A stretch of 53,874 nt of DNA from the NCBI GenBank assembly GCA_002726515.1, contig PBTE01000038.1:1-53874 (forward strand), read 5' to 3'. A model generated the notes under the pieces. That model had not been told where the DNA came from. It searched no databases and was given only the letters and a program-made list of their open reading frames with translations. This DNA comes from Planctomycetaceae bacterium. GTDB lineage: Bacteria; Planctomycetota; Planctomycetia; Pirellulales; Pirellulaceae. Below are positions 16,956 to 26,295 of this stretch, piece after piece; the first letter of the stretch is position 1; each line of letters starts with the position of its first letter. A program made the position numbers and the translations under genes.

Positions 16956-17637
16956 AATGATCACGGCTCGCCCGCATCAAGTAGTAGAGCAGGGTCAACA
17001 GTGAACTGATGACCGCAGCCACGTAGGTCATGGCGGCAGCGTTCAGAACGCGATCGATGCCGGTTCGTTCATCGGGAGAGACAATTCCCGCTTCGACCAC
17101 CAGTCGCTTGGCACGTGTGCTGGCATTGAACTCGACAGGCAAGGTGACCAGTTGAAAGAGCAAGACGGCGCTGAACATGACTACCCCCGCCAGGATGAGG
17201 TGACTTGCATGCATGAAGGCGCCGACAGCCATTACGATGTAACCCAGGCTCGACCCGATACCCGCCATGGGGACCAGTGCGGTCCGCAACTGCAGCGGTG
17301 CGTAATGCTTGGCGTGCTGTATTGCATGTCCCGCCTCGTGACAGGCGATGCCAATCGCGGCAATTGACGGACTCGAGTAGACCTGTTCGGAGAGGGCAAG
17401 TTCCTTGGTCGCCGGGTTGTAATGATCGCTCAGAAATCCACTGGTGGGCTTGACCTGCACGTCGGAAATTCCCGCTCGGTCCAGCAGGGTCTGGGCCGCT
17501 TGTGCGCCGCTCATCCCGCGTCGGGAACGAACCTTGGAGTAACGTCCGAAAGCGGACCGGACTGCCAGGCTGGCGGCCCCTGAAATCAAGAGGCCCGGTA
17601 ACAGCACTACCAATAAGTACATCGGATCAAATATCAT
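16954..17637 (-). CDS. Membrane zinc metallopeptidase, YugP type
   Basis: A 227-residue integral membrane peptidase of the YugP / Zn_peptidase_2 family. The zinc motif HEAGH is at residues 100-104, between two hydrophobic N-terminal helices and at least two further helices (about 120-165 and 200-220). The segment GFLSDHYNPATKELALSEQV ahead of HEAGH is typical of the family, and length matches. The biological substrate of YugP proteins is not well known; membrane protein quality control is often assumed. The start ATG is followed at once by a membrane helix and preceded by AAGGAGAAAA, a strong ribosome site. Convergent with yaaA. Confidence 0.9.
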   Translation of the reverse strand: MIFDPMYLLVVLLPGLLISGAASLAVRSAFGRYSKVRSRRGMSGAQAAQTLLDRAGISDVQVKPTSGFLSDHYNPATKELALSEQVYSSPSIAAIGIACHEAGHAIQHAKHYAPLQLRTALVPMAGIGSSLGYIVMAVGAFMHASHLILAGVVMFSAVLLFQLVTLPVEFNASTRAKRLVVEAGIVSPDERTGIDRVLNAAAMTYVAAVISSLLTLLYYLMRASRDH

Positions 17638-17956
17638 CTTTTTTCTCCTTCACCTGGTCGCAGTCCGATTCGGAATGCTGCCAAACCGGCGGTCAGCTTC
17701 CCCTGCTGTTACTTCGAGCAACCGGCATGCCGATCAGCGGTAATTGTAGTCTTTGCATCCGAAGTAGACCATTTTTTTCGCATGAGTGTGAGGTTGACGG
17801 GAATGGTGGGAACTATAGACCGGTTTGTGGTTTAAGGGAACACGTCAGCGGAGATTGTGAGCAAAAAGCGACCTGCCCGGGGATTCATTTTTCGAGGGGG
17901 GAGCGTGGTGCCGTCCCTTGCTAGCTCGAAGTGGTGATGTGGCAACGAACCCTGCC
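17638..17956. other. Intergenic region, 319 bases
   Basis: It lies between two leftward genes (PhyH ending at 17957 and the peptidase starting at 17637). No gene or clear hairpin is visible. It probably contains the promoter of the peptidase gene. Confidence 0.4.
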
Positions 17957-18919
17957 TCAAGCCTCTCCACTGTTACGAACCAACGCATTGGCTGAAAATC
18001 CCAGCAGGTACCGTAACGTGGGGGACATTTTTTTGGCTTGCTCCGGTGATATGAGGGGCCGAAAGTCGGAATACGGTTTGACCCACGAACGGCAGAAGTA
18101 GCAGAGCGCGGCGCGGCGCGGCGCGTCCGTGACGTTCTGACCCGGCTTGTGCCACAAACTGGAAAACCAGATGGCCAGCGATCCGGCCGGTCCGGTCACG
18201 GCGACTTCATCCTTCATTTCCCCGCCTTTCCACTTCGGTTTCTTGAGGGATTGATGACTTCGCGGAACGACACGTGTGGCTCCGTTTTCGACGGTGAAAT
18301 CGTCTACCATCCAGACGCACTGCAACGTCAGGGGAATTTCCGGTAACGGTTCGGGTAATTGTCCCAGTGGAACGTCGACGTGCCAGGCGCCATTGTCCGT
18401 GTGTGGACCAATGCTGTTGAGGCTCATATCGGACAGCACACAATCGTCGCCCAGGACACTGCGAGCGAGCCGCAGCAGCAGGGGGTCCTCCAGGAGCCTG
18501 GCAAAGATTGGTACCGTTGGAGTTGCCGAACCGACGTAGACAGTGCTACCGTGTCCTTCGATTTCGGGCCGGGGAAGGAAATTCTTCAATACACTTTCGA
18601 CGGGCACGGGCCAGGGAGTGCCGTGGTTTTGTGCCCGGTTGTAGCGCATCAGTCGCATGGCACGGTCCACCTCACTTGATGGAGCCGTCGAGTACATCTG
18701 GCGCAGGTACTCGTCAATTTGTGCGTCGTCAGGATGAGAGTCGCCGTCTCCCGGATCGTAGGGTGCGCTGCGTTGCCGCTGGAACTGCTTCTCCATCGCG
18801 GTTCGAAGCTCTTCTAAGTCGTCGGGCGACAGCAACCCCTCGATCAGGGTGTACCCGTCCATTCCCAGTGTTTCGATTGCTGAAGCGATGTCGATTGACC
18901 TGCCTGCCGTTGTCATCAT
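17957..18919 (-). CDS. Phytanoyl-CoA dioxygenase (PhyH) family protein
   Basis: A 320-residue Fe(II)/2-oxoglutarate oxygenase of the PhyH family. Iron ligands are visible as the HxD pair in AWHVDVPLG and the distal histidine in LWHKPGQN, with the 2-oxoglutarate-binding arginine expected a few residues later (DAPRRAALCY). ENGATRVVPRSHQ is the usual PhyH segment between them. Substrates in bacteria are very diverse and none can be named here. Two ATG codons are adjacent; 18919 is chosen with AAGGGG nearby. The region coding for DAPRRAA contains a GCGCG pentanucleotide repeated four times (18106-18125). Confidence 0.85.
   Translation of the reverse strand: MMTTAGRSIDIASAIETLGMDGYTLIEGLLSPDDLEELRTAMEKQFQRQRSAPYDPGDGDSHPDDAQIDEYLRQMYSTAPSSEVDRAMRLMRYNRAQNHGTPWPVPVESVLKNFLPRPEIEGHGSTVYVGSATPTVPIFARLLEDPLLLRLARSVLGDDCVLSDMSLNSIGPHTDNGAWHVDVPLGQLPEPLPEIPLTLQCVWMVDDFTVENGATRVVPRSHQSLKKPKWKGGEMKDEVAVTGPAGSLAIWFSSLWHKPGQNVTDAPRRAALCYFCRSWVKPYSDFRPLISPEQAKKMSPTLRYLLGFSANALVRNSGEA
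18106..18125. repeat. Pentanucleotide repeat (GCGCG)4 inside the PhyH gene
   Basis: Four uninterrupted GCGCG units lie within the coding sequence, close to the codons for the expected 2-oxoglutarate-binding arginine. Gain or loss of one unit would shift the reading frame, so this could act as a slippage site. Confidence 0.7.
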
Positions 18920-19526
18920 CTACCCCTTTCTCGACGGTCGTTGTTTTTATCTTTGTTCGATGGCGTGCGTTTCGTTGGTAGTAAATTCCCGGGACGGAAA
19001 AACGCTTGCGAGGTCAGACGCACAGGAAGCTGAAGTGGACACGCAAAATAAAAACAGGATTTCGGAAAGCACGCAATTTCCAACGAACATACGACCGGAT
19101 GTCGCCAAAGTCAAGAACTTGGAGCAAACTTTGCATGCCCTCCCTTCAGGCGGGGCGGTTCCCGCTCAGGGAATCTGTGAAGACAGTTAGTTATTCGACA
19201 GTTAGTTATTCGAACATCACCTTGGTCACTTGAAACAGTTGATAAACTGTGCCGGGAAGACTATGCTGGGTGGTCCGCGCCCTTGAGAAATGGAGCTGGT
19301 GGAGTGAGGCGAGTGTTTTACTGCGAAAACGAATGTTCTTGCTTTGTATCTGATCCATCTGCGGTGATTCCAGTGTTCGTGTTGCCGTAACGGCATGGCA
19401 TTCGCAGAGATCACTGGCGAACATCCGTCACCGAAGTAGTCCTTCCTCCCGGTTGTTTCCAGTGGCCTGTTGTATCAAGTGGTCGCGCAAACCTCGTTCC
19501 TTTCCTCTTGTCCAAGGCATCTCATC
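18920..19526. other. Long divergent intergenic region
   Basis: These 607 bases separate the leftward PhyH gene from the rightward glycosidase-like gene. Short open frames have no recognisable features. A 15-base direct repeat sits at 19183-19212. The stretch must carry two promoters, but no single promoter pair is convincing. Confidence 0.45.
19183..19212. repeat. 15-bp perfect tandem duplication
   Basis: ACAGTTAGTTATTCG occurs twice head to tail (19183-19197 and 19198-19212) in the promoter region of the 990-residue glycosidase-like gene. It is a simple duplication or a doubled protein-binding site. Confidence 0.7.
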
Positions 19527-22499
19527 GTGCGTATCCACTTATCACTGATGGCTCTCTTGCTGTTTCCTGTCGTGTTTTGTCCAGCGCACGCCGATACAAA
19601 TGGACCTGCAGCAGCTCAAGATTTCGGTAAAGCTCGCTCGGCGGTTGAGGTTCAACCGGACGGCTTGATTGTTTGCGAAGCCGAAGAATTTCAAGTGCAG
19701 TCACCCGGTTGGCAAGCCAAACGTTGGGGCGAGAACTATTACGCGGCCACGCTTGCGAATACGTTTCTCAGCCGTCAGGCATTTCTCGGAGCGCCGGAGC
19801 AATGCGAAAAGTCCGAGGCCACACTTCGAGTGCAAGTTCCACAGGCGGGTCGTTATCTGGCGCTGGTGCGTTATGAAGTTGCCTATCGATTTGAGACGCA
19901 GTTTCGCGTGGTGATCGAGCAGGATGGAACCACCGTGCTCGATAGGCAGTACGGCGCTCGCGATAACTTGAAGATCTGGCCGTTCTCACAAAAGCTCAAA
20001 AAGGAGATCGCCTGGGACTGGGGAGCCGTGGAAAACGTTGTGTGGGAGGGGCACGACGCGTTTGTTGAGCTGAAGCCGGGTCTGGCAACGGTGACACTTG
20101 TTGCTGACAAACAGCCATCACCGGGTGCCCAACGCAATGTTGATCTGCTGATGCTGACCACCGACGTCGAGCAGGTGAAGATGCGCATTGAAACAGAAAA
20201 GTACCTGCCCTTGGATGGCATGTTAACACAGTCAGGCGATGTGTGGCTGCGGGTCACCAACGTGGGCAGCCAACCACTCACGTTCGGATCTCAAGGACCT
20301 GTGCCGGGGGGCGGCAACTGGCAGCAGCATTCGCCGTACTGGATACATTTGCGGAACTGGAAAACACCCGCCATCGAAGTTGCACCGGGACAAACGAGTC
20401 AGTGGCACGAAGTCGGTGGCAGTATGGATACGCTCAACCACGGTCAATGGAATTGGACGGGAAACGGAAAGTATAAAGCCGAGTTTGCCTTAAGAAATCC
20501 GTCAGGAAAATTCGAGACCATTCGGACGTTCAGCGGTGAGGGCGACTTGCTTCTGGCCGCGGAAGGGGACACCCGGTACTCGCGCCGGCTGCGCACGCAA
20601 GATGAGGTGCTCTACGAATTGCTTGACTATCTGAAGAAACAACCCACGCACGGAAAGACCCCGACTCGGACACAAATTCGCGCAATAAGTTTCACGCCCT
20701 CAAGCGACCCGAAGTACGCGGCTGCAGTGAATGAATTTCTGAAAATGTTTGCCTTGGATCGTAACGACGGCACGGTCGTCAGCCTGGGTGACGAAATCGG
20801 TCTGCCCCAACCGGATGCCGCGGCAGCTGGGGAAGACTTTCGTGACTGGCTTAAAAAACGTGGTCTTCAACCGAGTGACGTGGACCGTGAGGCGGGCGAT
20901 GATTGGACGAAGATTAACTACAACCCGGACTCGCAACTGCGGGCAACCAATCCGGGCCAGTATTACTGGTCTCGACGCTACCTGCATGCTTACGGCATCC
21001 GGGCGATCAAACAACGCACCGACAGCATCCTGGAAAAAAATCCGCAAGCCAAGGTCGGAGCTAACTACTCGCCACATTATCCCAACGATCACATGTACCT
21101 GGGCGAGGTGTTTAAGTGGGTGACGGTGTTTCGCGACGACGGCATGACCTTGCCGTGGAGCGAAGATTACATCTGGCAGGTGGCGATCGGCACGCAGCAG
21201 ATGAACGAGATCAACCTCGATCTGTTTCGGGCCGGTTTGCGCGGCAAGCCCGACCGCAAAATCATGTACTACGTGATGCCCCATTCACCGGGAAATACGC
21301 CGCGCATGTGGCGACGGCACTTTTACGGTGCGCTAAGCCACGGCATGAAAATGGTCAACCTGTTTGAATTCCAGCCCGTGTACGTGGCTTATACCGAAAA
21401 CCATGTCAGTGATCCGGCAATGTTTGCCATGGTGTTGCGCAGCTTTCGTGAACTGGGGTTGTACGAGGACATTGTGCAGGACGGACAGATGTTGCCTGCC
21501 GAAACGGCGCTCTGGTTCAGCGAAACCGGTGATATTTGGGGTGACAATCATGGTTCATTCGCTGCTGCTAAACGAGCACTCTATACGGGGATTCGCCATC
21601 AACAAATTCCTTTGGATTTTGTCATCGAGCGCGATGCGCTGGACGGTACGCTGTCGAACTACAAAGCGCTTTATCTGACGGACGCTCATGTCTCGAGGTC
21701 CGCATCCAAGGAAATCGCCGCTTGGGTGGCATCTGGAGGTCAACTGTTGGCCACTGCCGGAGCTGGGATGTTTGACGAATTAAATCGCCCTAATCAGGTG
21801 ATGCGCGAACTACTGGGTGTCGATCAGATTTTGCTCGACGCTGACCAGGGTATGCGGATCAGGTATATCAAACAGGACTTGCCGTTCGCCAAGCCGATCG
21901 ACACGGTTCAGATAGCCGAGGAACTTTTTGATCCCAGGCAAGTCGCCGCGACAACGCGATCGGATAACAGTCCACTGCCTGTTTTCGGAGTGCGGAGCCG
22001 CATCAAGCTGCTTCATGGCCAGATCCAGGGTGTCTTCTCCGATGGTTCGCCTGCAATTGTGGCGAGGCAGACGGGCAAGGGGAAATCTGTGTGTTGTGGT
22101 TTCCTGCCGAGCCTGAGCTATTATCAGCCGGCCATTCCGCAGCGACCGGTCGACCGTGGGTCCACAGATGACGCGATGAGCCATTTTCTGCCGACGCAAT
22201 TCGATCAAGGTGCGGCGAACTTGATGGGTCTTCCCGGGGCCGTTATCACGCGACCGGTTGTATGCAGCGAGCCACTCGTGGAATCTACAGTGATTCAATC
22301 TCAACATGGTACCTTGATACCGTTGGTCAATTGGACGCCAGATTCGGTAAAGTCTCTGAAAGTAACCGTTGACACGGAACTAGTCGGTTCGATGTCGGCC
22401 ACACTTGCCAGCGGTGGCGAACTGGTCGTGTCCCATGAAGGTGGTCGTCAGGTTTATTCTTTCGATCTAGATGTCGCCGATGCGTTGATTTTACGTTGA
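19527..22499 (+). CDS. Large secreted beta-galactosidase-like (GH42-like) protein
   Basis: About 990 residues from the GTG at 19527, chosen because it gives a clean signal peptide (RIHLSLMALLLFPVVFCPAH, cleavage near HADT). ATG 19548 is an alternative; a TTG at 19470 would put 19 extra residues in front. Residues about 45-190 look like a carbohydrate-binding beta-sandwich (VCEAEEFQV opening, VPQAGRYLALVRYEV). A middle region looks like a TIM-barrel glycosidase: SLGDEIGLPQPD and LPWSEDYIW carry glutamates at positions fitting acid/base and nucleophile. After it comes a segment resembling the beta-galactosidase trimerisation domain (IPLDFVIERDAL, YKALYLTDAHV, WVASGGQLLATAGAG). This order is that of GH42-like enzymes. 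The substrate is unknown. It converges with the lactonase gene 160 bases later. Confidence 0.7.
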   Translation: MRIHLSLMALLLFPVVFCPAHADTNGPAAAQDFGKARSAVEVQPDGLIVCEAEEFQVQSPGWQAKRWGENYYAATLANTFLSRQAFLGAPEQCEKSEATLRVQVPQAGRYLALVRYEVAYRFETQFRVVIEQDGTTVLDRQYGARDNLKIWPFSQKLKKEIAWDWGAVENVVWEGHDAFVELKPGLATVTLVADKQPSPGAQRNVDLLMLTTDVEQVKMRIETEKYLPLDGMLTQSGDVWLRVTNVGSQPLTFGSQGPVPGGGNWQQHSPYWIHLRNWKTPAIEVAPGQTSQWHEVGGSMDTLNHGQWNWTGNGKYKAEFALRNPSGKFETIRTFSGEGDLLLAAEGDTRYSRRLRTQDEVLYELLDYLKKQPTHGKTPTRTQIRAISFTPSSDPKYAAAVNEFLKMFALDRNDGTVVSLGDEIGLPQPDAAAAGEDFRDWLKKRGLQPSDVDREAGDDWTKINYNPDSQLRATNPGQYYWSRRYLHAYGIRAIKQRTDSILEKNPQAKVGANYSPHYPNDHMYLGEVFKWVTVFRDDGMTLPWSEDYIWQVAIGTQQMNEINLDLFRAGLRGKPDRKIMYYVMPHSPGNTPRMWRRHFYGALSHGMKMVNLFEFQPVYVAYTENHVSDPAMFAMVLRSFRELGLYEDIVQDGQMLPAETALWFSETGDIWGDNHGSFAAAKRALYTGIRHQQIPLDFVIERDALDGTLSNYKALYLTDAHVSRSASKEIAAWVASGGQLLATAGAGMFDELNRPNQVMRELLGVDQILLDADQGMRIRYIKQDLPFAKPIDTVQIAEELFDPRQVAATTRSDNSPLPVFGVRSRIKLLHGQIQGVFSDGSPAIVARQTGKGKSVCCGFLPSLSYYQPAIPQRPVDRGSTDDAMSHFLPTQFDQGAANLMGLPGAVITRPVVCSEPLVESTVIQSQHGTLIPLVNWTPDSVKSLKVTVDTELVGSMSATLASGGELVVSHEGGRQVYSFDLDVADALILR

Positions 22500-22659
22500 G
22501 AAAAACCGCAAATGGCGCGGCCGCTTGAGGTACTTGGCCTCGTGGTTCAGAGGATGGTTGCTGGAATGTTGGTGCAGACGACCTGGCCGCAACATGCACG
22601 CAGGGGCTGCACTTGAACGGCTGCTGATTCGACCGGGCCCAAGGCGGTCACGAGAGGTT

Positions 22660-23709
22660 TCATTGAGGGGTCGACCAGCCACGATGTGGCGGCCGCTGCC
22701 CCTTCACTTTCAAGCGAACCCGGTAGAAACCATTGCCGGCCGTGATGTACAGGGTTCTCGACTGCTCGCCGATTCCAAAACAGCAATTGGTCGGTAAATC
22801 AGGGGTTGGAATGAAGGCCCGCTCTTGTCCCTCGGGGGTGAAGACACCGATTCCGTAACGGTTCTTGCTGCGTACGGCCGCGTGAATGTTGCCGTGTTCA
22901 TCGACACTCATCCCGTCGATACCGACCTGGTCGCCAAAGTCGACGATCACTCTTTTCCGCCCGAGTGATCCGTCGTCTGCGACCGGGAAAGCGTTTAACG
23001 TCATGCGTCCCATTTTGGCATCGGGATTGTTTTCTATCTGCGCTGTTCCATTATCGGTTTCGGCCACGTAGAGCGTTTTACCATCGGGTGACAGATTCAT
23101 CCCGTTGGGCTTATCGATGTCGGAAGTGACGCGGTGCAATGTGCCATCGGGGTCGTAACGGTAAACATCCATGGATGGCAGTTCCATCTTTTCAGGACCC
23201 ACGTACTTGGGGTCGCTGAAATAGATCCGCCCCCGGCTGTCGATCACCAGATCATTGGGCGAATTGAATCGCTTGCCCCGGAATTTTCCCGCGATGGTTT
23301 TCAAGCTCCCATCGGACAAGACTTCGACCAGGGCACGTTTTCCTCCCAGTGGCGAAGCGCAACAGGCGAACAGGCGGCCGTGACGGTCGAACATCAGACC
23401 GTTAGCCATCTTGCTGTCGGCAGTGTGGACAGTGACTTGGCCATTGTAGGGATTGAATTTCATGATCCGCGCAGGGCGTGCATCGAACGGCTGCGCAAAG
23501 TCACTGAAGTAGAGCAGGCCGTCCGGAGCGACCGCCGCACCCTCGGTGAAACCACCTTCCTCCCAAAGCGTTTCCAAGCGGGCGTTGTTCGGTACGATTT
23601 CTGGATCGCCGGAAATTTCCGCGGCCCCGGCCAGTACGTTGACTCCGGCAGTGCAGAACCAAAAGTAGAACAACAGGCGGATTCGAGTATTGGCACGATT
23701 GATAATCAT
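22660..23709 (-). CDS. SMP-30/gluconolactonase family protein, exported
   Basis: A 349-residue protein with a signal peptide (MIINRANTRIRLLFYFWFC...) followed by a six-bladed SMP-30/LRE propeller, a family of metal-dependent sugar lactonases. Metal site residues fit the pattern: glutamate in FTEGAAVAPDGLLYFSD, asparagine and aspartate in FNSPNDLVIDSRGRIYFSD, asparagine in KPNGMNLSPDGKTLYVAET, and aspartate in GIDGMSVDEHGN. The start at 23709 has GGAGGTG about 9 bases upstream; the longer frame to 23793 is rejected. Because it is exported, it may act on lactones in the periplasm before uptake. It lies 358 bases after the Nramp-like gene on the same strand, with a perfect palindrome between them. 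Confidence 0.85.
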   Translation of the reverse strand: MIINRANTRIRLLFYFWFCTAGVNVLAGAAEISGDPEIVPNNARLETLWEEGGFTEGAAVAPDGLLYFSDFAQPFDARPARIMKFNPYNGQVTVHTADSKMANGLMFDRHGRLFACCASPLGGKRALVEVLSDGSLKTIAGKFRGKRFNSPNDLVIDSRGRIYFSDPKYVGPEKMELPSMDVYRYDPDGTLHRVTSDIDKPNGMNLSPDGKTLYVAETDNGTAQIENNPDAKMGRMTLNAFPVADDGSLGRKRVIVDFGDQVGIDGMSVDEHGNIHAAVRSKNRYGIGVFTPEGQERAFIPTPDLPTNCCFGIGEQSRTLYITAGNGFYRVRLKVKGQRPPHRGWSTPQ

Positions 23710-24067
23710 CACACATTCACCTCCAGAAGCTTTTCCAGGACAAACCGTTTCTAGCATAATGGGGCAGGTAATCTGGTCAAGTCGTACGGGCAACCCGTAC
23801 GACGTCGACCGCTGACGAGTACCAATGGTTTACGAACTCCCTGCCGAAATTTTGTTTCCAGTAAAAAGGTTCGCCACGCCTGAAAAAACCAGTTTCAGGG
23901 AGTCGGCTACTTGAGGGCCGCTGCCAAAACCCGGCTGACCGCAAACCCGTGGCGGTGTCGGAACTTGCGGGAACTCGTCATGTACACCGCGACGAATGGA
24001 CTAAGCGAACAAGCTGTAACAGCCTGCGGGCAATCTGCTTGGCGGTATCCTCTGCCAGGATGATTCG
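23710..24067. other. Spacer between Nramp-like and lactonase genes
   Basis: These 358 bases separate two leftward genes. No gene is seen. The notable element is the 23-base perfect inverted repeat at 23781-23803. Confidence 0.45.
23781..23803. promoter_or_regulatory. Perfect inverted repeat upstream of the lactonase gene
   Basis: Arms GTCGTACGGG and CCCGTACGAC flank a CAA loop, ten perfect pairs, 72 bases before the lactonase start. Outer GGTC (23775-23778) and GACC extend the symmetry with a small internal mismatch. No T-run follows on the minus strand, so an operator or an mRNA hairpin is more likely than a terminator. Confidence 0.5.
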
Positions 24068-25747
24068 TTATCCGGTGAGCTTTTCCAACAAACCGGTTTT
24101 CTGCATGACCGTCAAAACACCCAGCATAAAGAAGAACAGGCCGGCCAGGGACAACGCGATTCTCACAAACCAGTTGGGTCGAAGCGGCTTGGGAAGCAAT
24201 GTCAAGTTGATTGTCAGCGTGTGCCAGCAACTAAAACCCAAGGCGATATTGAAGAACATGGTTGCGTACTGGATCAGGTCACCAGGATTGAGAGACAACA
24301 TCACCAGGCCGAAAATCATGTAACCCATGAGTACCCGGAAGTAGACTAGTTTGATTGCCTTGGGTTCCATCTTTCTCAGCAGCCCGCTGCTGGTCCAGAA
24401 CACATCGACCCAGCGGCGGATGACGCCATCCGCAGAGACGGACATGGTCGGACCCAGCACGAGGAAACCGCAGAAAAGTGTCATGAACCAGCAAAAATTG
24501 CCGAGCCCCGCGCCCGATGTTTCGGTCACCGTGTCTTGTACACCTTGGGCAGTCATGACGGCCATCGACCAGTCGTCTGTTTTGGTGCCAGGGTCCAGAA
24601 ACTGCACGGATAACATGGTGGGCAGGGCCAATCCGATGAAACAGGCTGGCAGCCACACCGCCAACTGGTCTCGTGCCACATGCTTGTACCAGCGGCGCCA
24701 TCGTGGCAGCGATTCCTTGTCGGGATCAAAAACACAACCGACATGTGACAACTCCAGGTCGTGTCCTCCCACGACGCTCGGAATGGCACCGACGTGATGG
24801 CCCATACCCCAACCTTGGTCACGTGTGTAGTTGCTGACCGGGGTGTTGGACAGGCCGCCCGATCCGGCAATTGCAGCCAGGGCCGCGATAAATCCCATCA
24901 TCGTAAAATCGATTTCAGGAAATCCCCGGCCTTGGGAATACGAAACAAAGATGTTGTCGATATTTTGTCCGCGTACAAATTCCTCTCCCGCTGGAACTTC
25001 CACCGCAATGGGAACGCTGCCGAACTTCACAAACCCGGTGAGGATCTCTTTCCATGTTGTGGACGTGGAAAAGAAGAAAGCGAGAAGCAGCAAGAATCCG
25101 AAAACAACGATCAGCTTGAAAGTCATGACGGCTTTCAACGACCTGTAGATTTTTCCACCGAACAACAAGGGGATCAGCGCACTGATGAAGATCGCATAGC
25201 CCAGTCCCTTCATCAAATACCAGTCGCTGTTGTGTCCGGCAAAATCAAACAGCTTCAAATCATCTGGGCTGGGAACAACGCCCCCTTTGATGAGCATGGC
25301 GACCGGTGTTGCAGCACTAGCGGCCAAGTAAGGAAAGACCGACCCAAAGTCGAACAACAAATAAGCGATCAGCCAGAAGTGTGGACCCGGTATCGTGCGA
25401 AACTTACCAGTAAAGATCGGTTCGCCGGAATACAGCGTGTAACGGCTGATCTCGATGTTGTAGATGACTTGGCACAAGACGCTCACCGTGGCCAGCCACA
25501 GCAAGGATCCTCCGTAAAAGGCTGTCACTTTCGGACCGACAAGCCATTCCCCGCCTCCGATGGCTGCACCACCGACGATCAGTCCCGGACCCAGCAGCGC
25601 GAACCAGTTTCTTCTTGTGAACACGGGTGGTTCGATCAGTTCGCCCGCATTCCAGCGAGGCATCTTCCGTGAGCCCGGATAAGGCGTTTCGAATTTCCCT
25701 GCCGGGGTGGAGGGAGTGCCACTGTCCGCCTGCTGGGAATCACTCAT
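24068..25747 (-). CDS. Nramp-like membrane transporter, divergent long form
   Basis: About 559 residues. A soluble N-terminal stretch of some 45 residues is followed by the Nramp-type opening LLGPGLIVGGAAIGGGEWLV, then about 11-12 membrane helices. The DPGN metal motif of helix 1 is replaced by GGGE, and the helix-6 AxxMPH region reads GGLSNTPVSNYTRDQGWGMG. The metal-binding residues of classic Mn/Fe carriers are therefore missing, as in the shorter relative at 3756-5102. A long loop rich in charged residues (FDPDKESLPRWRRWYKHVARD) is an insertion relative to usual Nramp. ATG 25747 is preferred over TTG 25774; there is no clear ribosome site. It is divergent from the nitrilase gene. The substrate is unknown. 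Confidence 0.72.
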   Translation of the reverse strand: MSDSQQADSGTPSTPAGKFETPYPGSRKMPRWNAGELIEPPVFTRRNWFALLGPGLIVGGAAIGGGEWLVGPKVTAFYGGSLLWLATVSVLCQVIYNIEISRYTLYSGEPIFTGKFRTIPGPHFWLIAYLLFDFGSVFPYLAASAATPVAMLIKGGVVPSPDDLKLFDFAGHNSDWYLMKGLGYAIFISALIPLLFGGKIYRSLKAVMTFKLIVVFGFLLLLAFFFSTSTTWKEILTGFVKFGSVPIAVEVPAGEEFVRGQNIDNIFVSYSQGRGFPEIDFTMMGFIAALAAIAGSGGLSNTPVSNYTRDQGWGMGHHVGAIPSVVGGHDLELSHVGCVFDPDKESLPRWRRWYKHVARDQLAVWLPACFIGLALPTMLSVQFLDPGTKTDDWSMAVMTAQGVQDTVTETSGAGLGNFCWFMTLFCGFLVLGPTMSVSADGVIRRWVDVFWTSSGLLRKMEPKAIKLVYFRVLMGYMIFGLVMLSLNPGDLIQYATMFFNIALGFSCWHTLTINLTLLPKPLRPNWFVRIALSLAGLFFFMLGVLTVMQKTGLLEKLTG

Positions 25748-26295
25748 CGATGGACCATCGCTTTCATGAGGCAATTTGCAGTTTCGTAACCTTTCCCATC
25801 AGGATGATGGTTCCGGAAGCTTCTGCACGCTGGTAGGCTCTGACCACAGGCTGGTAAACTTACTCTTTCTTCCCGCGTCCTACAATCAGGGCACAGGCTT
25901 CGAATCTCGTGAAAGGTAGGACACCAGGCATCCACCAACACAGGCTGTGAGGGTGGACGGCATGCCGGCGACTGAAGTGGGCATCCGGGCGGGCTGTGGA
26001 ATGAGCAAACGCCGGGTGAGACGTGGGTCACACCCGAGGGGGGTGGTTGCTGGCCGGGACGAGTGGACAGAGGCTGTACCGCAGAAACTCGTACAGCATC
26101 TTGAGTGACATTCGCAGGCGGGTAATCCGTGAGACACGTGCCCCTGCCGGCCGATGTTTTTGGTGATTGACGGCAGCCACCGGTGGTCGTAGTCTGGTCT
26201 GCTGGGTTAAAGATTTCTATTAGCTCCGGTGGATCCGGGGATTTCCTCTTCCATTGGAGTTTGTATCCCGACAATTTTCCGGAGCGAACAACGCC
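25748..26295. other. Divergent intergenic region with dyad symmetry
   Basis: These 548 bases lie between the leftward Nramp-like and rightward nitrilase genes. A long minus-strand open frame crosses the region but is rich in Pro, Ser and Cys with no domain pattern, and is judged spurious. Two adjacent inverted repeats lie at 25931-25967. Confidence 0.45.
25931..25967. promoter_or_regulatory. Two adjacent inverted repeats in a divergent region
   Basis: The first dyad is TCCACC-aa-CACAG / CTGTG-ag-GGTGGA around one central base (25931-25957), 11 of 13 positions paired. Directly after it is the perfect palindrome CGGCATGCCG (25958-25967). The position between two divergent genes suits a repressor site, but the spacing to either start codon is large (about 180 and 330 bases). 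Confidence 0.4.

Noticed and set aside
23134-23754. Plus-strand open frame of 206 codons
   Set aside because: Antisense to the SMP-30 protein, whose blade motifs are clear.
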